Both the position numbers and the translations under genes were made by a program. Below, one piece after another: positions 45,499-57,746 of a stretch of 64,000 bases of DNA (position 1 is its first letter; each line of letters starts with the position of its first letter). Below the pieces are notes generated by a model that did no database searches, had not been told where the DNA came from, and saw only the letters and a program-made list of their open reading frames with translations. The stretch is from Siphonodentalium dalli (taxonomy: Eukaryota; Mollusca; Scaphopoda; Gadilida; Siphonodentaliidae), in the NCBI GenBank assembly GCA_032622095.1, contig CP136062.1:226564578-226628577 (forward strand), written 5' to 3'.

Positions 45499-46204
45499 AT
45501 TTTCTATTATATGTCCCATAAAGACTCATTGAAGTCATAAAAAATACAAAGTTGAACAGAGTTGAACACAATAATTGGGCCACCGTCCCAATAAAAAATC
45601 CAGTCATTTGTATTTATCAGAATTTGGAAACAGAATGTCCGGAAAAGTTATATTGTATACAGTATATTGCGTTATCTTAAAGGGGTACTGTACACTAAAT
45701 ACAGCCATTTATGGGACCATCTCCTTTTATACTGAACAGAATATATGCAAGAAATTAATGAATTTGAGTCATGGATGAGTGCAAAATACACTCATCTGCT
45801 CTATGAATGATGTAAACAACATGGTAATTATAATGTAAATGAGTTGATGACTCAAGTCTCATCCAATAAGCGACTCTAATTATTAACATCAATAAATCAA
45901 CTTATAACCTTAACCTCTCGGCCATTGAAGTTATGGCCATTTTGCAGTGGAAAAATATAATGGGAATATCACGAATACCATAAAACTGACTCAGTTGAAA
46001 GTTTATATCATTCACAATCATGGAACATCGTACATATTTTGAAACTCTGAGATACAGTTGTTTCGAAACACCAATCGCTGAATTCAAGTAATGAATAATG
46101 GCTGACTGCTAGTGTGCTGAAGTAGGTCCATACTCAGTATGGACAAAAAGCACAAAGTGACATTTTACGTCCATACGTAGTACTGACGTATAGCAGCCAA
46201 GAAG
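45499..46204. other. No recognisable feature
   Basis: Only short frames and no repeats that I could link elsewhere. Confidence 0.35.
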
Positions 46205-46614
46205 TTAACCCTTTACCCAACAGAAGGGCCCTGTGCCAATGCATTCTCTTATATATGCGAGTCGACCATAGGTCGCCTCGCATATACATGTATAAGAGAA
46301 TGCTAGTTGGCTTAATTACACATTAAAAATTATAAAATTGTTAAAGAATGTAAGAAAAAATGGTAAAAAGTGTTAAAAAAAGATTTTTTTTAGGCCAATG
46401 CATTCTCTTATATATGCGAAGCGACCTATGGTCGACTCGCATATATAAGAGAATGCATTGGCACAGGGCATAACTGTAACTATCACAATGTGGTCAATGA
46501 GCCGGTTCCAATGATATCCATATTTGTATGGTTTATTGAGACAGACCGAAGATATTTTAGGCTGTTGAAGCTTTATTTGGCCGGTTTTGGCCGGTTTGTT
46601 GGGTAAAGGGTTAA
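46205..46614 (-). mobile_element. Family A element, A7
   Basis: TTAA flanks and termini are intact. The first palindrome has two short insertions in its right arm ('catatacatgtataagagaa', 'gctagttggc'). The second has one loop change. Confidence 0.92.
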
Positions 46615-46836
46615 TGCAGGGTTTCCATTAGGGGTTGGGGGAATGGTACCCCTGTAGCCACTGGGAAAATCTCAGTCTATCAACAATCTGTGAACATCTA
46701 ATATGTAATAGTATTTAGTAATTATATAGTAATAATCAGTCGATAATTTAAGCAAACTTGTGAATGTCTACGGTAATATAAGTAGATATAGTTAATGAAT
46801 ACTAATTGTGTTTTATTTTTAACAATTTGAAGGGTG

Positions 46837-49800
46837 GGTTAAGTAATTTAATGGTGTTGTTATTTGGCCATGCATATAAACATATGATATTGTATAGACC
46901 TCTGGACCTTGTCTACGGTAATAAGGGTTAAGTAATTTAATGGTGTTGTTATTTGGCCATGCATATAAACATATGATATTGTATAGACCTCTGGACCTTG
47001 TCTACGGTAATAAGGGTTAAGTAATTTAATGGTGTTGTTATTTGGCCATGCATATAAACATATGATATTGTATAGACCTCTGCACCTTGTCTACGGTAAT
47101 AAGGGTTAAGTAATTTAATGGTGTTGTCATTTGGCCATGCATATAAACATATGATATTGTATAGACCTCTGGACCTTGTCTACGGTAATAAGGGTTAAGT
47201 AATTTAATGGTGTTGTCATTTGGCCATGCATATAAACATATGATATTGTATAGACCTCTGGACCTTGTCTACGGTAATAAGGGTTAAGTAATTTAATGGT
47301 GTTGTCATTTGGCCATGCATATAAACATATGATATTGTATAGACCTCTGGACCTTGTCTACGGTAATAAGGGTTAAGTAATTTAATGGTGTTGTCATTTG
47401 GCCATGCATATAAACATATGATATTGTATAGACCTCTGGACCTTGTCTACGGTAATAAGGGTTAAGTAATTTAATGGTGTTGTCATTTGGCCATGCATAT
47501 AAACATATGATATTGTATAGACCTCTGCACCTTGTCTACGGTAATAAGGGTTAAGTAATTTAATGGTGTTGTCATTTGGCCATGCATATAAACATATGAT
47601 ATTGTATAGACCTCTGGACCTTGTCTACGGTAATAAGGGTTAAGTAACTTAATGGTGTTGTCATTTGGCCATGCATATAAACATATGATATTGTATAGAC
47701 CTCTGGACCTTGTCTACGGTAATAAGGGTTAAGTAATTTAATGGTGTTGTTATTTGGCCATGCATATAAACATATGATATTGTATAGACCTCTGCACCTT
47801 GTCTACGGTAATAAGGGTTAAGTAATTTAATGGTGTTGTCATTTGGCCATGCATATAAACATATGATATTGTATAGACCTCTGGACCTTGTCTACGGTAA
47901 TAAGGGTTAAGTAATTTAATGGTGTTGTCATTTGGCCATGCATATAAACATATGATATTGTATAGACCTCTGGACCTTGTCTACGGTAATAAGGGTTAAG
48001 TAATTTAATGGTGTTGTCATTTGGCCATGCATATAAACATATGATATTGTATAGACCTCTGGACCTTGTCTACGGTAATAAGGGTTAAGTAATTTAATGG
48101 TGTTGTCATTTGGCCATGCATATAAACATATGATATTGTATAGACCTCTGGACCTTGTCTACGGTAATAAGGGTTAAGTAATTTAATGGTGTTGTCATTT
48201 GGCCATGCATATAAACATATGATATTGTATAGACCTCTGCACCTTGTCTACGGTAATAAGGGTTAAGTAATTTAATGGTGTTGTCATTTGGCCATGCATA
48301 TAAACATATGATATTGTATAGACCTCTGGACCTTGTCTACGGTAATAAGGGTTAAGTAATTTAATGGTGTTGTCATTTGGCCATGCATATAAACATATGA
48401 TATTGTATAGACCTCTGGACCTTGTCTACGGTAATAAGGGTTAAGTAATTTAATGGTGTTGTTATTTGGCCATGCATATAAACATATGATATTGTATAGA
48501 CCTCTGCACCTTGTCTACGGTAATAAGGGTTAAGTAATTTAATGGTGTTGTCATTTGGCCATGCATATAAACATATGATATTGTATAGACCTCTGGACCT
48601 TGTCTACGGTAATAAGGGTTAAGTAATTTAATGGTGTTGTCATTTGGCCATGCATATAAACATATGATATTGTATAGACCTCTGGACCTTGTCTACGGTA
48701 ATAAGGGTTAAGTAATTTAATGGTGTTGTCATTTGGCCATGCATATAAACATATGAAATTGTATAGACCTCTGGACCTTGTCTACGGTAATAAGGGTTAA
48801 GTAATTTAATGGTGTTGTCATTTGGCCATGCATATAAACATATGATATTGTATAGACCTCTGGACCTTGTCTACGGTAATAAGGGTTAAGTAATTTAATG
48901 GTGTTGTCATTTGGCCATGCATATAAACATATGATATTGTATAGACCTCTGCACCTTGTCTACGGTAATAAGGGTTAAGTAATTTAATGGTGTTGTCATT
49001 TGGCCATGCATATAAACATATGATATTGTATAGACCTCTGGACCTTGTCTACGGTAATAAGGGTTAAGTAATTTAATGGTGTTGTCATTTGGCCATGCAT
49101 ATAAACATATGATATTGTATAGACCTCTGGACCTTGTCTACGGTAATAAGGGTTAAGTAATTTAATGGTGTTGTTATTTGGCCATGCATATAAACATATG
49201 ATATTGTATAGACCTCTGCACCTTGTCTACGGTAATAAGGGTAAGTAATTTAATGGTGTTGTTATTTGGCCATGCATATAAACATATGATATTGTATAGA
49301 CCTCTGCACCTTGTCTACGGTAATAAGGGTTAAGTAATTTAATGGTGTTGTCATTTGGCCATGCATATAAACATATGATATTGTATAGACCTCTGGACCT
49401 TGACTACGGTAATAAGAGTTAAGTAATTTAATGGTATTGTCATTTGGCCATGCATATAAACATATGATATTGTATAGACCTCTGGACCTTGTCTACGGTA
49501 ATAAGGGTTAAGTAATTTAATGGTGTTGTCATTTGGCCATGCATATAAACATATGATATTGTATAGACCTCTGGACCTTGACTACGGTAATAAGAGTTAA
49601 GTAATTTAATGGTATTGTCATTTGGCCATGCATATAAACATATGATATTGTATAGACCTCTGGACCTTGTCTACGGTAATAAGGGTTAAGTAATTTAATG
49701 GTGTTGTCATTTGGCCATGCATATAAACATATGATATTGTATAGACCTCTGGACCTTGTCTACGGTAATAAGGGTTAAGTAATTTAATGGTGTTGTCATT

Positions 49801-51890
49801 TGGCCATGCATATAAACATATGATATTGTATAGACCTCTGGACCTTGACTACGGTAATAAGAGTTAAGTAATTTAATGGTATTGTCATTTGGCCATGCAT
49901 ATAAACATATGATATTGTATAGACCTCTGGACCTTGTCTACGGTAATAAGGGTTAAGTAATTTAATGGTATTGTCATTTGGCCATGCATATAAACATATG
50001 ATATTGTATAGACCTCTGGACCTTGACTACGGTAATAAGAGTTAAGTAATTTAATGGTGTTGTCATTTGGCCATGCATATAAACATATGATATTGTATAG
50101 ACCTCTGGACCTTGTCTACGGTAATAAGGGTTAAGTAATTTAATGGTGTTGTCATTTGGCCATGCATATAAACATATGATATTGTATAGACCTCTGGACC
50201 TTGTCTATGGTAATAAGGGTTAAGTAATTTAATGGTGTTGTCATTTGGCCATGCATATAAACATATGATATTGTATAGACCTCTGGACCTTGTCTATGGT
50301 AATAAGGGTTAAGTAATTTAATGGTATTGTCATTTGGCCATGCATATAAACATATGATATTGTATAGACCTCTGCACCTTGTCTACGGTAATAAGGGTTA
50401 AGTAATTTAATGGTATTGTCATTTGGCCATGCATATAAACATATGATATTGTATAGACCTCTGCACCTTGTCTACGGTAATAAGGGTTAAGTAATTTAAT
50501 GGTGTTGTCATTTGGCCATGCATATAAACATATGATATTGTATAGACCTCTGCACCTTGTCTACGGTAATAAGGGTTAAGTAATTTAATGGTGTTGTCAT
50601 TTGGCCATGCATATGATATTGTATAGACCTCTGGACCTTGTCTATGGTAATAAGGGTTAAGTAATTTAATGGTGTTGTCATTTGGCCATGCATATAAACA
50701 TATGATATTGTATAGACCTCTGCACCTAGTCTACGGTAATAAGGGTTAAGTAATTTAATGGTATTGTCATTTGGCCATGCATATAAACATATGATATTGT
50801 ATAGACCTCTGGACCTTGTCTATGGTAATAAGGGTTAAGTAATTTAATGGTGTTGTCATTTGGCCATGCAAATAAACATATGATATTGTATAGACCTCTG
50901 CACCTTGTCTACGGTAATAAGGGTTAAGTAATTTAATGGTGTTGTCATTTGACCATGCATATAAACATATGATATTGTATAGACCTCTGCACCTTGTCTA
51001 CGGTAATAAGGGTTAAGTAATTTAATGGTATTGTCATTTGGCCATGCATATAAACATATGATATTGTATAGACCTCTGGACCTTGTCTACGGTAATAAGG
51101 GTTAAGTAATTTAATGGTGTTGTCATTTGGCCATGCATATAAACATATGATATTGTATAGACCTCTGCACCTTGTCTACGGTAATAAGGGTTAAGTAATT
51201 TAATGGTGTTGTCATTTGGCCATGCATATAAACATATGATATTGTATAGACCTCTGGACCTTGTCTATGGTAATAAGGGTTAAGTAATTTAATGGTGTTG
51301 TCATTTGGCCATGCATATAAACATATGATATTGTATAGACCTCTGGACCTTGTCTACGGTAATAAGGGTTAAGTAATTTAATGGTGTTGTCATTTGGCCA
51401 TGCATATAAACATATGATATTGTATAGACCTCTGGACCTTGTCTACGGTAATAAGGGTTAAGTAATTTAATGGTGTTGTCATTTGGCCATGCATATAAAC
51501 ATATGATATTGTATAGACCTCTGGACCTTGTCTACGGTAATAAGGGTTAAGTAATTTAATGGTGTTGTCATTTGGCCATGCATATAAACATATGATATTG
51601 TATAGACCTCTGGACCTTGTCTACGGTAATAAGGGTTAAGTAATTTAATGGTGTTGTCATTTGGCCATGCATATAAACATATGATATTGTATAGACCTCT
51701 GGACCTTGTCTACGGTAATAAGGGTTAAGTAATTTAATGGTGTTGTCATTTGGCCATGCATATAAACATATGATATTGTATAGACCTCTGGACCTTGTCT
51801 ACGGTAATAAGGGTTAAGTAATTTAATGGTGTTGTCATTTGGCCATGCATATAAACATATGATATTGTATAGACCTCTGCACCTAGTCTA
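46837..51890. repeat. 89-bp satellite, about 57 units, with 712-bp higher-order repeat
   Basis: The unit contains 'ggttaagtaatttaatggtg', 'ttgtcatttggccatgcata', 'taaacatatgatattgtata', 'gacctctggaccttgtctac' and 'ggtaataag'. Diagnostic variants recur at fixed distance: GTTATT in place of GTCATT at 47037, 47749, 48461 and 49173, each 712 bp (8 units) apart. The GCACC variant follows a 5+3 unit rhythm. A second variant set (TTGACTACGG with AAGAGTT) marks 49399-50040. One unit near 50610 lacks 8 bases. No coding frame. Confidence 0.97.
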
Positions 51891-51959
51891 CATAATCATA
51901 GAACGGAACCATTCAGAATGTAATCGTGACATAACCAAACAGTATCAACCACATGGCTC

Positions 51960-52359
51960 TTAACCCTTTACCCAACAAACCGGCCAAAACCGGCCAAATA
52001 AAGCTTCAACAGCCTAAAATATCTTCGGTCTGTCTCAATAGAACCATACAAATATGGATATCATTGGAACCGGCTCCTTGACCACATTGTGATAGTTACA
52101 GTTATGCCCTGTGCCAATGCATTCTCTTATATATGCGAGTCGACCATAGGTCGCCTCGCATATATAAAAGAATGCATTGGCCTAAAAAAAATCTTTTTTT
52201 AACACTTTTTACCATTTTTTCTTACATTCTTTAACAATTTTATAATTTTTAATGTGTTAAGCCAATGCATTCTCTTATATATGCGAGGCGACCTATGGTC
52301 GACTCGCATATATAAGAGAATGCATTGGCACAGGGCCGTTCTGTTGGGTAAAGGGTTAA
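51960..52359 (+). mobile_element. Family A element, A8
   Basis: Complete copy with both TTAA flanks, both termini and two palindromes. It stands next to the end of the 89-bp satellite. Confidence 0.94.
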
Positions 52360-52834
52360 GCTTTTAATAGCGATGTCCGCTTTGATATCTTTCAGAATAA
52401 GGCAATAAGTATTGATGGGTGTAGCCCTGAAAAAGCATTCTTTGATGTTATGAGGCAAATAAAATTATTTTCGTTTATCACTCCCTGATGGTTTTATGTA
52501 GTGACAGATATGGTACACAGGTGATTTAGGCAATAAATCTGTGGATCGGGTAGGCAATAAATCTGTGGATCGGGTAAGGGAATATATCGGAGATGAAGGA
52601 GAAATTTGGGTGAGGGGAAAAGGACCCTAAAAGAGGCCGCTAGCTGCCCCTATAGCAGAAACCTTGCTTAATGGTTAAATTAATAAATTATATGGATACA
52701 TATATGCAATGTAATATCATATCAAATCATATAAATCTCGGAAGTAAGTCACATTGACTTTTGTCCAAATATTAAATAAAAATTGAAAATATTTATGAAC
52801 AATTTGCGTGGAGGCTACTCATCATAGTCATCAT
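52360..52834. other. No recognisable feature
   Basis: AT-rich DNA. A short duplication of 'ggcaataaatctgtggatcg' occurs at about 52530-52575. Confidence 0.4.
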
Positions 52835-53286
52835 TTATGCCATTGGTGAGCATCCTTCTCTGAATGCAGTTAACCCTTTGAGTGCCAGGGGCCGATCTCA
52901 TCGGCCCTAAACCTACAAAATAAGTCTGTTAAAGAATATAAGAATAAATTATTAAAATTGTAAAAAAATAAAAAAAATAAAAATTGTTAGGCCAATGCAT
53001 TCTCTTATATATGCGAGGCGACCTATGGTCGACTCGCATATATAAGAGAATGCATTGGCACAGGGTATATGGGTTGATTCAAAACTCGACCTGGCACTCA
53101 AAGGGTTAAATTATCAGCTTCAATAACAAACTGAGGCAGTTTGTCCCAAGGTTCTACTACTCTCTGTGTGAAGAAGTATAGCCGTCTGTTCTGTGAGCAA
53201 TAATTTGCTGGTTGCAGTTTATATGTGTGGCCTTTTGTTCGCTTGTGTGCTTCCTTGAATAGACTGCTGATCTCAATATTGGACAT
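52835..53286 (-). pseudogene. LINE ORF2 C-terminal fragment interrupted by B3
   Basis: On the minus strand the frame reads SLFKEAHKRTKGHTYKLQ, then FFTQRVVEPWDKLPQFV. This is the typical end of CR1-like LINE ORF2 (GH.yKL...ffsqRVv..WN.LP..vv.A). The frame runs into family B element B3 at a TTAA. Beyond B3 the same frame continues for about a dozen codons to a TAA at 52835-52837. The copy lacks the catalytic domain and is 5'-truncated. Confidence 0.8.
52870..53109 (-). mobile_element. Family B element inserted in a LINE ORF, B3
   Basis: TTAA-CCCTTTGAGTGCCAGG at left, 'cctggcactcaaaggg'-TTAA at right, with one palindrome. Removing the element with one TTAA restores an open LINE frame, so TTAA is the duplicated target. 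Confidence 0.95.
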
Positions 53287-53366
53287 CCTCTGTATGGTAG
53301 TTTGCGTATTTTTGGGATTAGTAATTATTTTGATACCTGTTACAAGTTACAAGTGGCACTGGTCGA

Positions 53367-53499
53367 CACATCCCACCATTTATTAACAAATTTTAAGAAG
53401 CAGAAACTTTGTTTAAAATAAGTAAAAATGGACCACATTTTTACTTATTTTAAACAAGTTTCTGCTTCTTAAAATTTGTTAATAAATGGTGGGATGTGT
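53367..53499. repeat. Near-perfect 133-bp hairpin
   Basis: 'acacatcccaccatttatta', 'acaaattttaagaagcagaa' and 'gtttaaaataagtaaaaatg' on the left arm pair with their complements on the right; the loop is about 4 bases. A third, diverged arm lies at 53607-53670 ('gtttaaacaaagtgtctgct', 'ttaataaatggtgg'). Confidence 0.88.
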
Positions 53500-54648
53500 T
53501 CATTTCTTTTGGGGATTAGACCGTAAGACGAGTCCATTTTATAGTTTATTCCAATTTTGTACTTTCAGTTTCGTGCAAATCCACCCCAATCTGGTGGAAT
53601 TCTGATTATTTTAACTTAGTTTAAACAAAGTGTCTGCTTCTTTCTCTTTAATAAATGGTGGTGGTCTCAGAATTTGTGTTTTGAACTGAAAATTAGGTGG
53701 TCGCGGCCGCGTTTAACAGGTGATATATAGAATAAACCAAACAGTGAACAGGAAATGCAGTTAGTCCAGGCGCTTGGTGTCAGAATTGCACAAATTACGA
53801 TAAAAGCATGAAACTTGGCACATATGTTCCTTGGACCGTACTGATCATTTTCAGATATTGACCCCATCAAGATGGGACTCTCCTTAGCAACAGTTGCTAG
53901 GCAACTACCCGACATAATAAAATGTATCTTTGGGGATGGTTTACAGCATTTAATTGAACTGTAGTAGTTGTTAATTACATATTGGATGTTTATTTGTGAC
54001 ATATGATACCATACAATGGTTTATGACATAATTCTATATCATATAGTCCATAACAACCGTTGCTATGCAGCTACCCGAACAAGAATTTAGTTTTTTACTG
54101 TTTTCAGTGACATTTTGTTGCCTCCTCGGTGACTTTTTGGGGCCAATCTGCAAAACGAGTTAGTCTATGTGACATTTAACATGTGTCACACAGTATGTAG
54201 TATATATTATACGTGTATAAGGATATATAGTTATTATATATTATATATTAGGTGGTAATCCGACCATTCCTGGGAACCCACCCTCCAATTTATTATAAAT
54301 CTTCTCTGGTCATAGCACAATGTAAATCTCTAAACGCGTGGTGGAAATACTCAATGATATGTGCACTGCAATGGAGTCGATAGTCATCTGGTTTCCATCA
54401 CACAAGCATGAATGGTCTATTTAGCAATGGTTGCTAGGCAACTACAAAGCAGTAATATAATGGAGTCGTTGCATGTTAAATCGTATGACGTAAATATTTT
54501 AGTGCTAATATATGGAGATTTTGCACTGCAACTCGAAAACTTTTCATTTGTCAACCATTGGTATGGGGGTACTCATGTGTGCATGATAATATGAGATCAA
54601 CCAAGAGTAGGTAAAAACAAATAGTTCATGTATTGTTCAGTTATGCTT
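53500..54648. other. Spacer with no supported gene
   Basis: Apart from the third hairpin arm and the three X-box-like words I see no exon or element. Short frames here lack recognisable motifs. Confidence 0.4.
53893..53905. promoter_or_regulatory. X-box-like palindrome GTTGCTAGGCAAC
   Basis: It fits the RFX-type X-box pattern GTNRCC..RGYAAC with one deviation. Related copies are at 54059-54071 (GTTGCTATGCAGC) and 54430-54442 (identical), each followed by 'tac'. The surrounding bases are partly shared ('caactacccgac', 'cagctacccgaac', 'caactacaaagc'), so they may come from one repeat rather than a selected site. Confidence 0.3.
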
Positions 54649-56310
54649 CTATGTGTTTTCACATCCTGCCTTGCATGAACACAGTTCTGTACATCCCATT
54701 GCTGCTTGCACCCAATTACATGATACACATTTGTAATGACATCTGCATTTAATTAACTCCTGGCAGGTTACACTTGTATCTCCATCAGTCCAACAGGGTT
54801 GCCAGTTATCAGGACACTCCCAGCCCCAATCGCTAGGTAGAGGGATCTCACGAGTTTTCTTGCAGAGGGAACCCCAATGGAATCCAGCCTGGAGTGCTGA
54901 TCTCAAAATATGTTGCTTCAGTGCATTCAGAGTTGGCGGTAGAGAAGACATATGGCGACTTTTCCTTGTGAATAGCATTTTCCTCGTCTCATTAATTGAA
55001 TGACTTGTACTTGCCCTGTCGTATAACTGAACCACATAACGTTCTAAGATATTTTGAATGTCCGTTGTATGGGCAAACTGCGACACTGTGTCACAACCTG
55101 TGAAGGCGTGAAAGCCAGGCCCAATTTCATGTATTGGAATGTATCTGAAGTCCTTCCCTACTCCGAAGGCGGACCATAATTCCATGTTATTTAAAGAACT
55201 CACAAGAGAAACTGCCAATACAATGACATCCGTGTCAACTGTTCGCACCATCTGCTTGGTGTATCCACGGCTAAGGGCATCTGCAATGTGGACCATGATT
55301 CTTGAGTCAGCCTCTTCGTGGTTACATGGTGACAACTTTGATGTATCCCTCAAAGGGTTGCATATGACCATTTCCTGCGACGTGACATCCAATTCTTTCT
55401 CATGTCTAATTGATATCAACTGTTTGGTCAGAAATGGGAACAGATCTTCTTTGTTTTCAGTTGATCGTAAGAACTGTTGCCAGTTGGAAGGCATTGGGCT
55501 AGACTCATGAACTTGGCGCCGTTGAACAGAACCAACAATTCGACGGTCCCTTGTTTGCTGTTTCAGACTATTTTCAAACTAGCGGTCCCATATTACATCA
55601 ATACGACATGACCTCTGAAATTCATGGTTGAAATATGGAATGAACACCCTGGTAGCATACTCTCCAAATGTTTTGCAGTTTCGCGGCTGAAGAATGTTCA
55701 CAATTGCAGCAGCATCACAAATTGTTATATCGGTTAATGGTCGTTCTTGTGGGGGTACAGACTCCAACTTTTCTTCGAGGCACATCATTAGATCAGACTT
55801 CTTGCCAAACCTCAAGCGGCCATTAGCAGATATTGAGGGAGGATACGGTTGGTTTTCATTCTGGAAAAATGTGTCAATGTCCCCTTCTCTCTTCTGACAG
55901 GCTACATATAGTTTGGAGAAAAGACATGCTTCAGCTTTTAATGAGGATATTAGTGTAATGTTAATATTGTTCTTGGATCTTGTGACTGCAGGAACAAAAA
56001 TTATGATCTGGTTCCTAGTGACGACATGCGAAAATGGTGTTTTGTTTGTTTTGATCCTCTCATCCATAAATATCTCAAACTGCTTTTGACCAGCCAAAGG
56101 TACATTCTGAAGGCAATCTACACTAGACTGTGGCATGATGTCACGCGAATGAAGTCGAATGAGTTGATCAGTACCAACTTCTTGGAAAGGGTTTCCAAAG
56201 GATCTAATTACAGTACTTAAATCAAGAACCTGTTTCATGAAATTCTTCTGCTGACTGGGTGTCTGTTCGTGGTGAGAAAATGTATGGTTGGAAACAGTAC
56301 CAACGGCCAC
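54649..56310 (-). pseudogene. XPG/FEN1-like PIN-fold protein with cysteine-rich tail, split by one in-frame TAG
   Basis: Two long frames lie in the same register: 56310-55579 (243 codons, then TAG at 55579-55581) and 55578-54649 (28 codons, then 281 from an ATG at 55494). The first part has HHEQT (about residue 13), ENQPYPPS (about 151) and DAAAIVNIL, ending RIDVIWDR just before the TAG. The second has HEEADSR (EAD at 61-63), RTVDTDVIVLAV (DTD at 87-89) and AFTGCDTVSQF (GCD at 133-135). The order D.., WD.Y, E.D, DTD and GCD resembles the acidic active site and GCD.. loop of FEN1/XPG nucleases (inference). The tail (244-278) has nine cysteines, including CRC, CVSC and CTELCSC. I associate this architecture with a multi-copy uncharacterised protein family in molluscs and other invertebrates. 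The first frame opens without an ATG; upstream to about 56360 fragments in other frames look coding, so the 5' part is incomplete or frameshifted. Confidence 0.7.
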
Positions 56311-56438
56311 TGAGTCACTGACCTTTCAAATTCAGATATCACACAAACCATCTCGGAACTAGCAGTAGCCCATTTAGTAAGTCGCAAATTGGAGGTGGCC
56401 ACTCCCGCAAAAAATCTCCCGGATGGCCATATTCAAAA

Positions 56439-56585
56439 CTTAACAGGTCTGATGGGTGCCCAAACTCTAGAGTGCAGGATTTAGTCAATCTGAATTTTCC
56501 ACTTTTTCAAGGCTTTGTTCACTATTCAACAATATACATGTACAGTGTAAATTACAAATCTACAGTCACCATAGAGCCTTCACAT
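56439..56585. repeat. G-family repeat, copy 2
   Basis: Diverged partner of 25951-26115 ('gtgcccaaactctagagtgc', 'gaattttccactttttcaag', 'catagagcc'). The phrase 'atagagccttcacat' is then repeated several times at 56570-56630. Confidence 0.4.
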
Positions 56586-56671
56586 AGATAGAGCCTTCAC
56601 ATAGAGCCTTCACATAGAGCCTTCACATGCATGTTAACTTGTTCAATGAGAAATATTAAGTCATCTCAAAC

Positions 56672-56821
56672 TACAGTAATGCCCTAAGTAATCGACCTCT
56701 TAACCACAGCAGAATTATGGGTAACTTTTCAGGATTTAATTAGTCAGAAATATGGCTTGTTGCCATTCATCGGAAAGCTCTCCCCGAGAGCTTTCCGATG
56801 AATGGCAACAAGCCATATTTC
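56672..56821. mobile_element. Family E element, E4 (right arm cut)
   Basis: TACAGTAATGCCCTAAGTAA through the centre 'gaaagctctccccgagagct' and into the right arm, which stops after 'caacaagccatattt'. Confidence 0.8.
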
Positions 56822-56867
56822 ATGCAATTCTAAAGCAATGACGTAGAAGCAAAATGTCAATTTCAAC

Positions 56868-57746
56868 GGCTGCTCCCAGGGTTCACGCTGCCATAGGCCA
56901 ATGGCCAATTTTTTTCGCAAACAAAATTTCATTTGGCCAAAGTTTTTTTTACCCCAAAATCGGAAATCTGATTCAAAAACCCAAATGATTTTGTAACGGG
57001 AACGACATGCCAGTGAGAATCAAATTTCTAGTATGATCATCTGCTAGATAGATGATAGATGATACAGCTTAATGAGTAATAAAAGTTACTCATGACCGTG
57101 CACACCTAGCCGCATCATGTAGAGAGGGTATTGTGAGAAGCATGTATACCAAAAATTATTGAAATCGGTTCATATTTGTTAAAGTTATTAAGTCGGACAG
57201 AATCAAAATAAGTCGAAAATGAGGCGTAACTTAAAAAAAGTCTGACCGAACCGCAATTAGCATCATGCAGAGAGAGGCAGCCTGTCCTAAGGAGATTGCA
57301 TACAAAACATTATTGAAATCGGTTCATAGTTGTTCGAGTTATGAGGTCGAACGGACGGACAGACAGACGGACTGACGGGGTGAGAAAGCGTGATGGACGG
57401 ACAGACGCAGTCAATCCAGTATACGCCTCATTTCTTCGAAAGTGGGGGTAAAATTAACAATGTAATAAAAGCATAATGAGGATTAACTCTAATGAATCCT
57501 TTATCTGTCATTAGGCTGAATGGTAGATGGTGGGCAGAGGTACCTGTATATTGTCAAGTAACAATGGTTGGATTAAAGAAGTCTAGACACCATATTTGAA
57601 GGTATATATAGAATGTTAGATGTTAAATAAAACAAAAATATTCATTAATTGTGAGACCAGAAAATGAGGATTAATTTGGCCAAAGTGTTTTTAATTTGGC
57701 AAAAAAAATCAGAATTGGCCAAATAATTTGCCAAACTGGCTGCTCC
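56868..57746. mobile_element. H-family element between GGCTGCTCC repeats
   Basis: GGCTGCTCC at 56868-56876 is repeated at 57738-57746. The inside begins CAGGGTTCACGCTGCC, then 'ggccaatggccaat', and ends with 'ggccaaataatttgccaaac', as in the segment at 15695-16643. The nine-base repeat could be an 8-9-bp target duplication. Confidence 0.5.
57113..57430. repeat. Q repeat, two diverged units with GGACGGACAGACAG tail
   Basis: 'gcatcatgtagagag' at 57113 and 'gcatcatgcagagagag' at 57261 start two related units that share 'attattgaaatcggttcata' and 'gttatgaggtcga'. They end in a GACGGACAGACAGACGG run. The layout is like K and L repeats. It lies inside the H segment. Confidence 0.55.

Noticed and set aside
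46837-51890. Possible CRISPR array because of regular spacing
   Set aside because: The full 89 bp is repeated, with no unique spacers; the host is eukaryotic.
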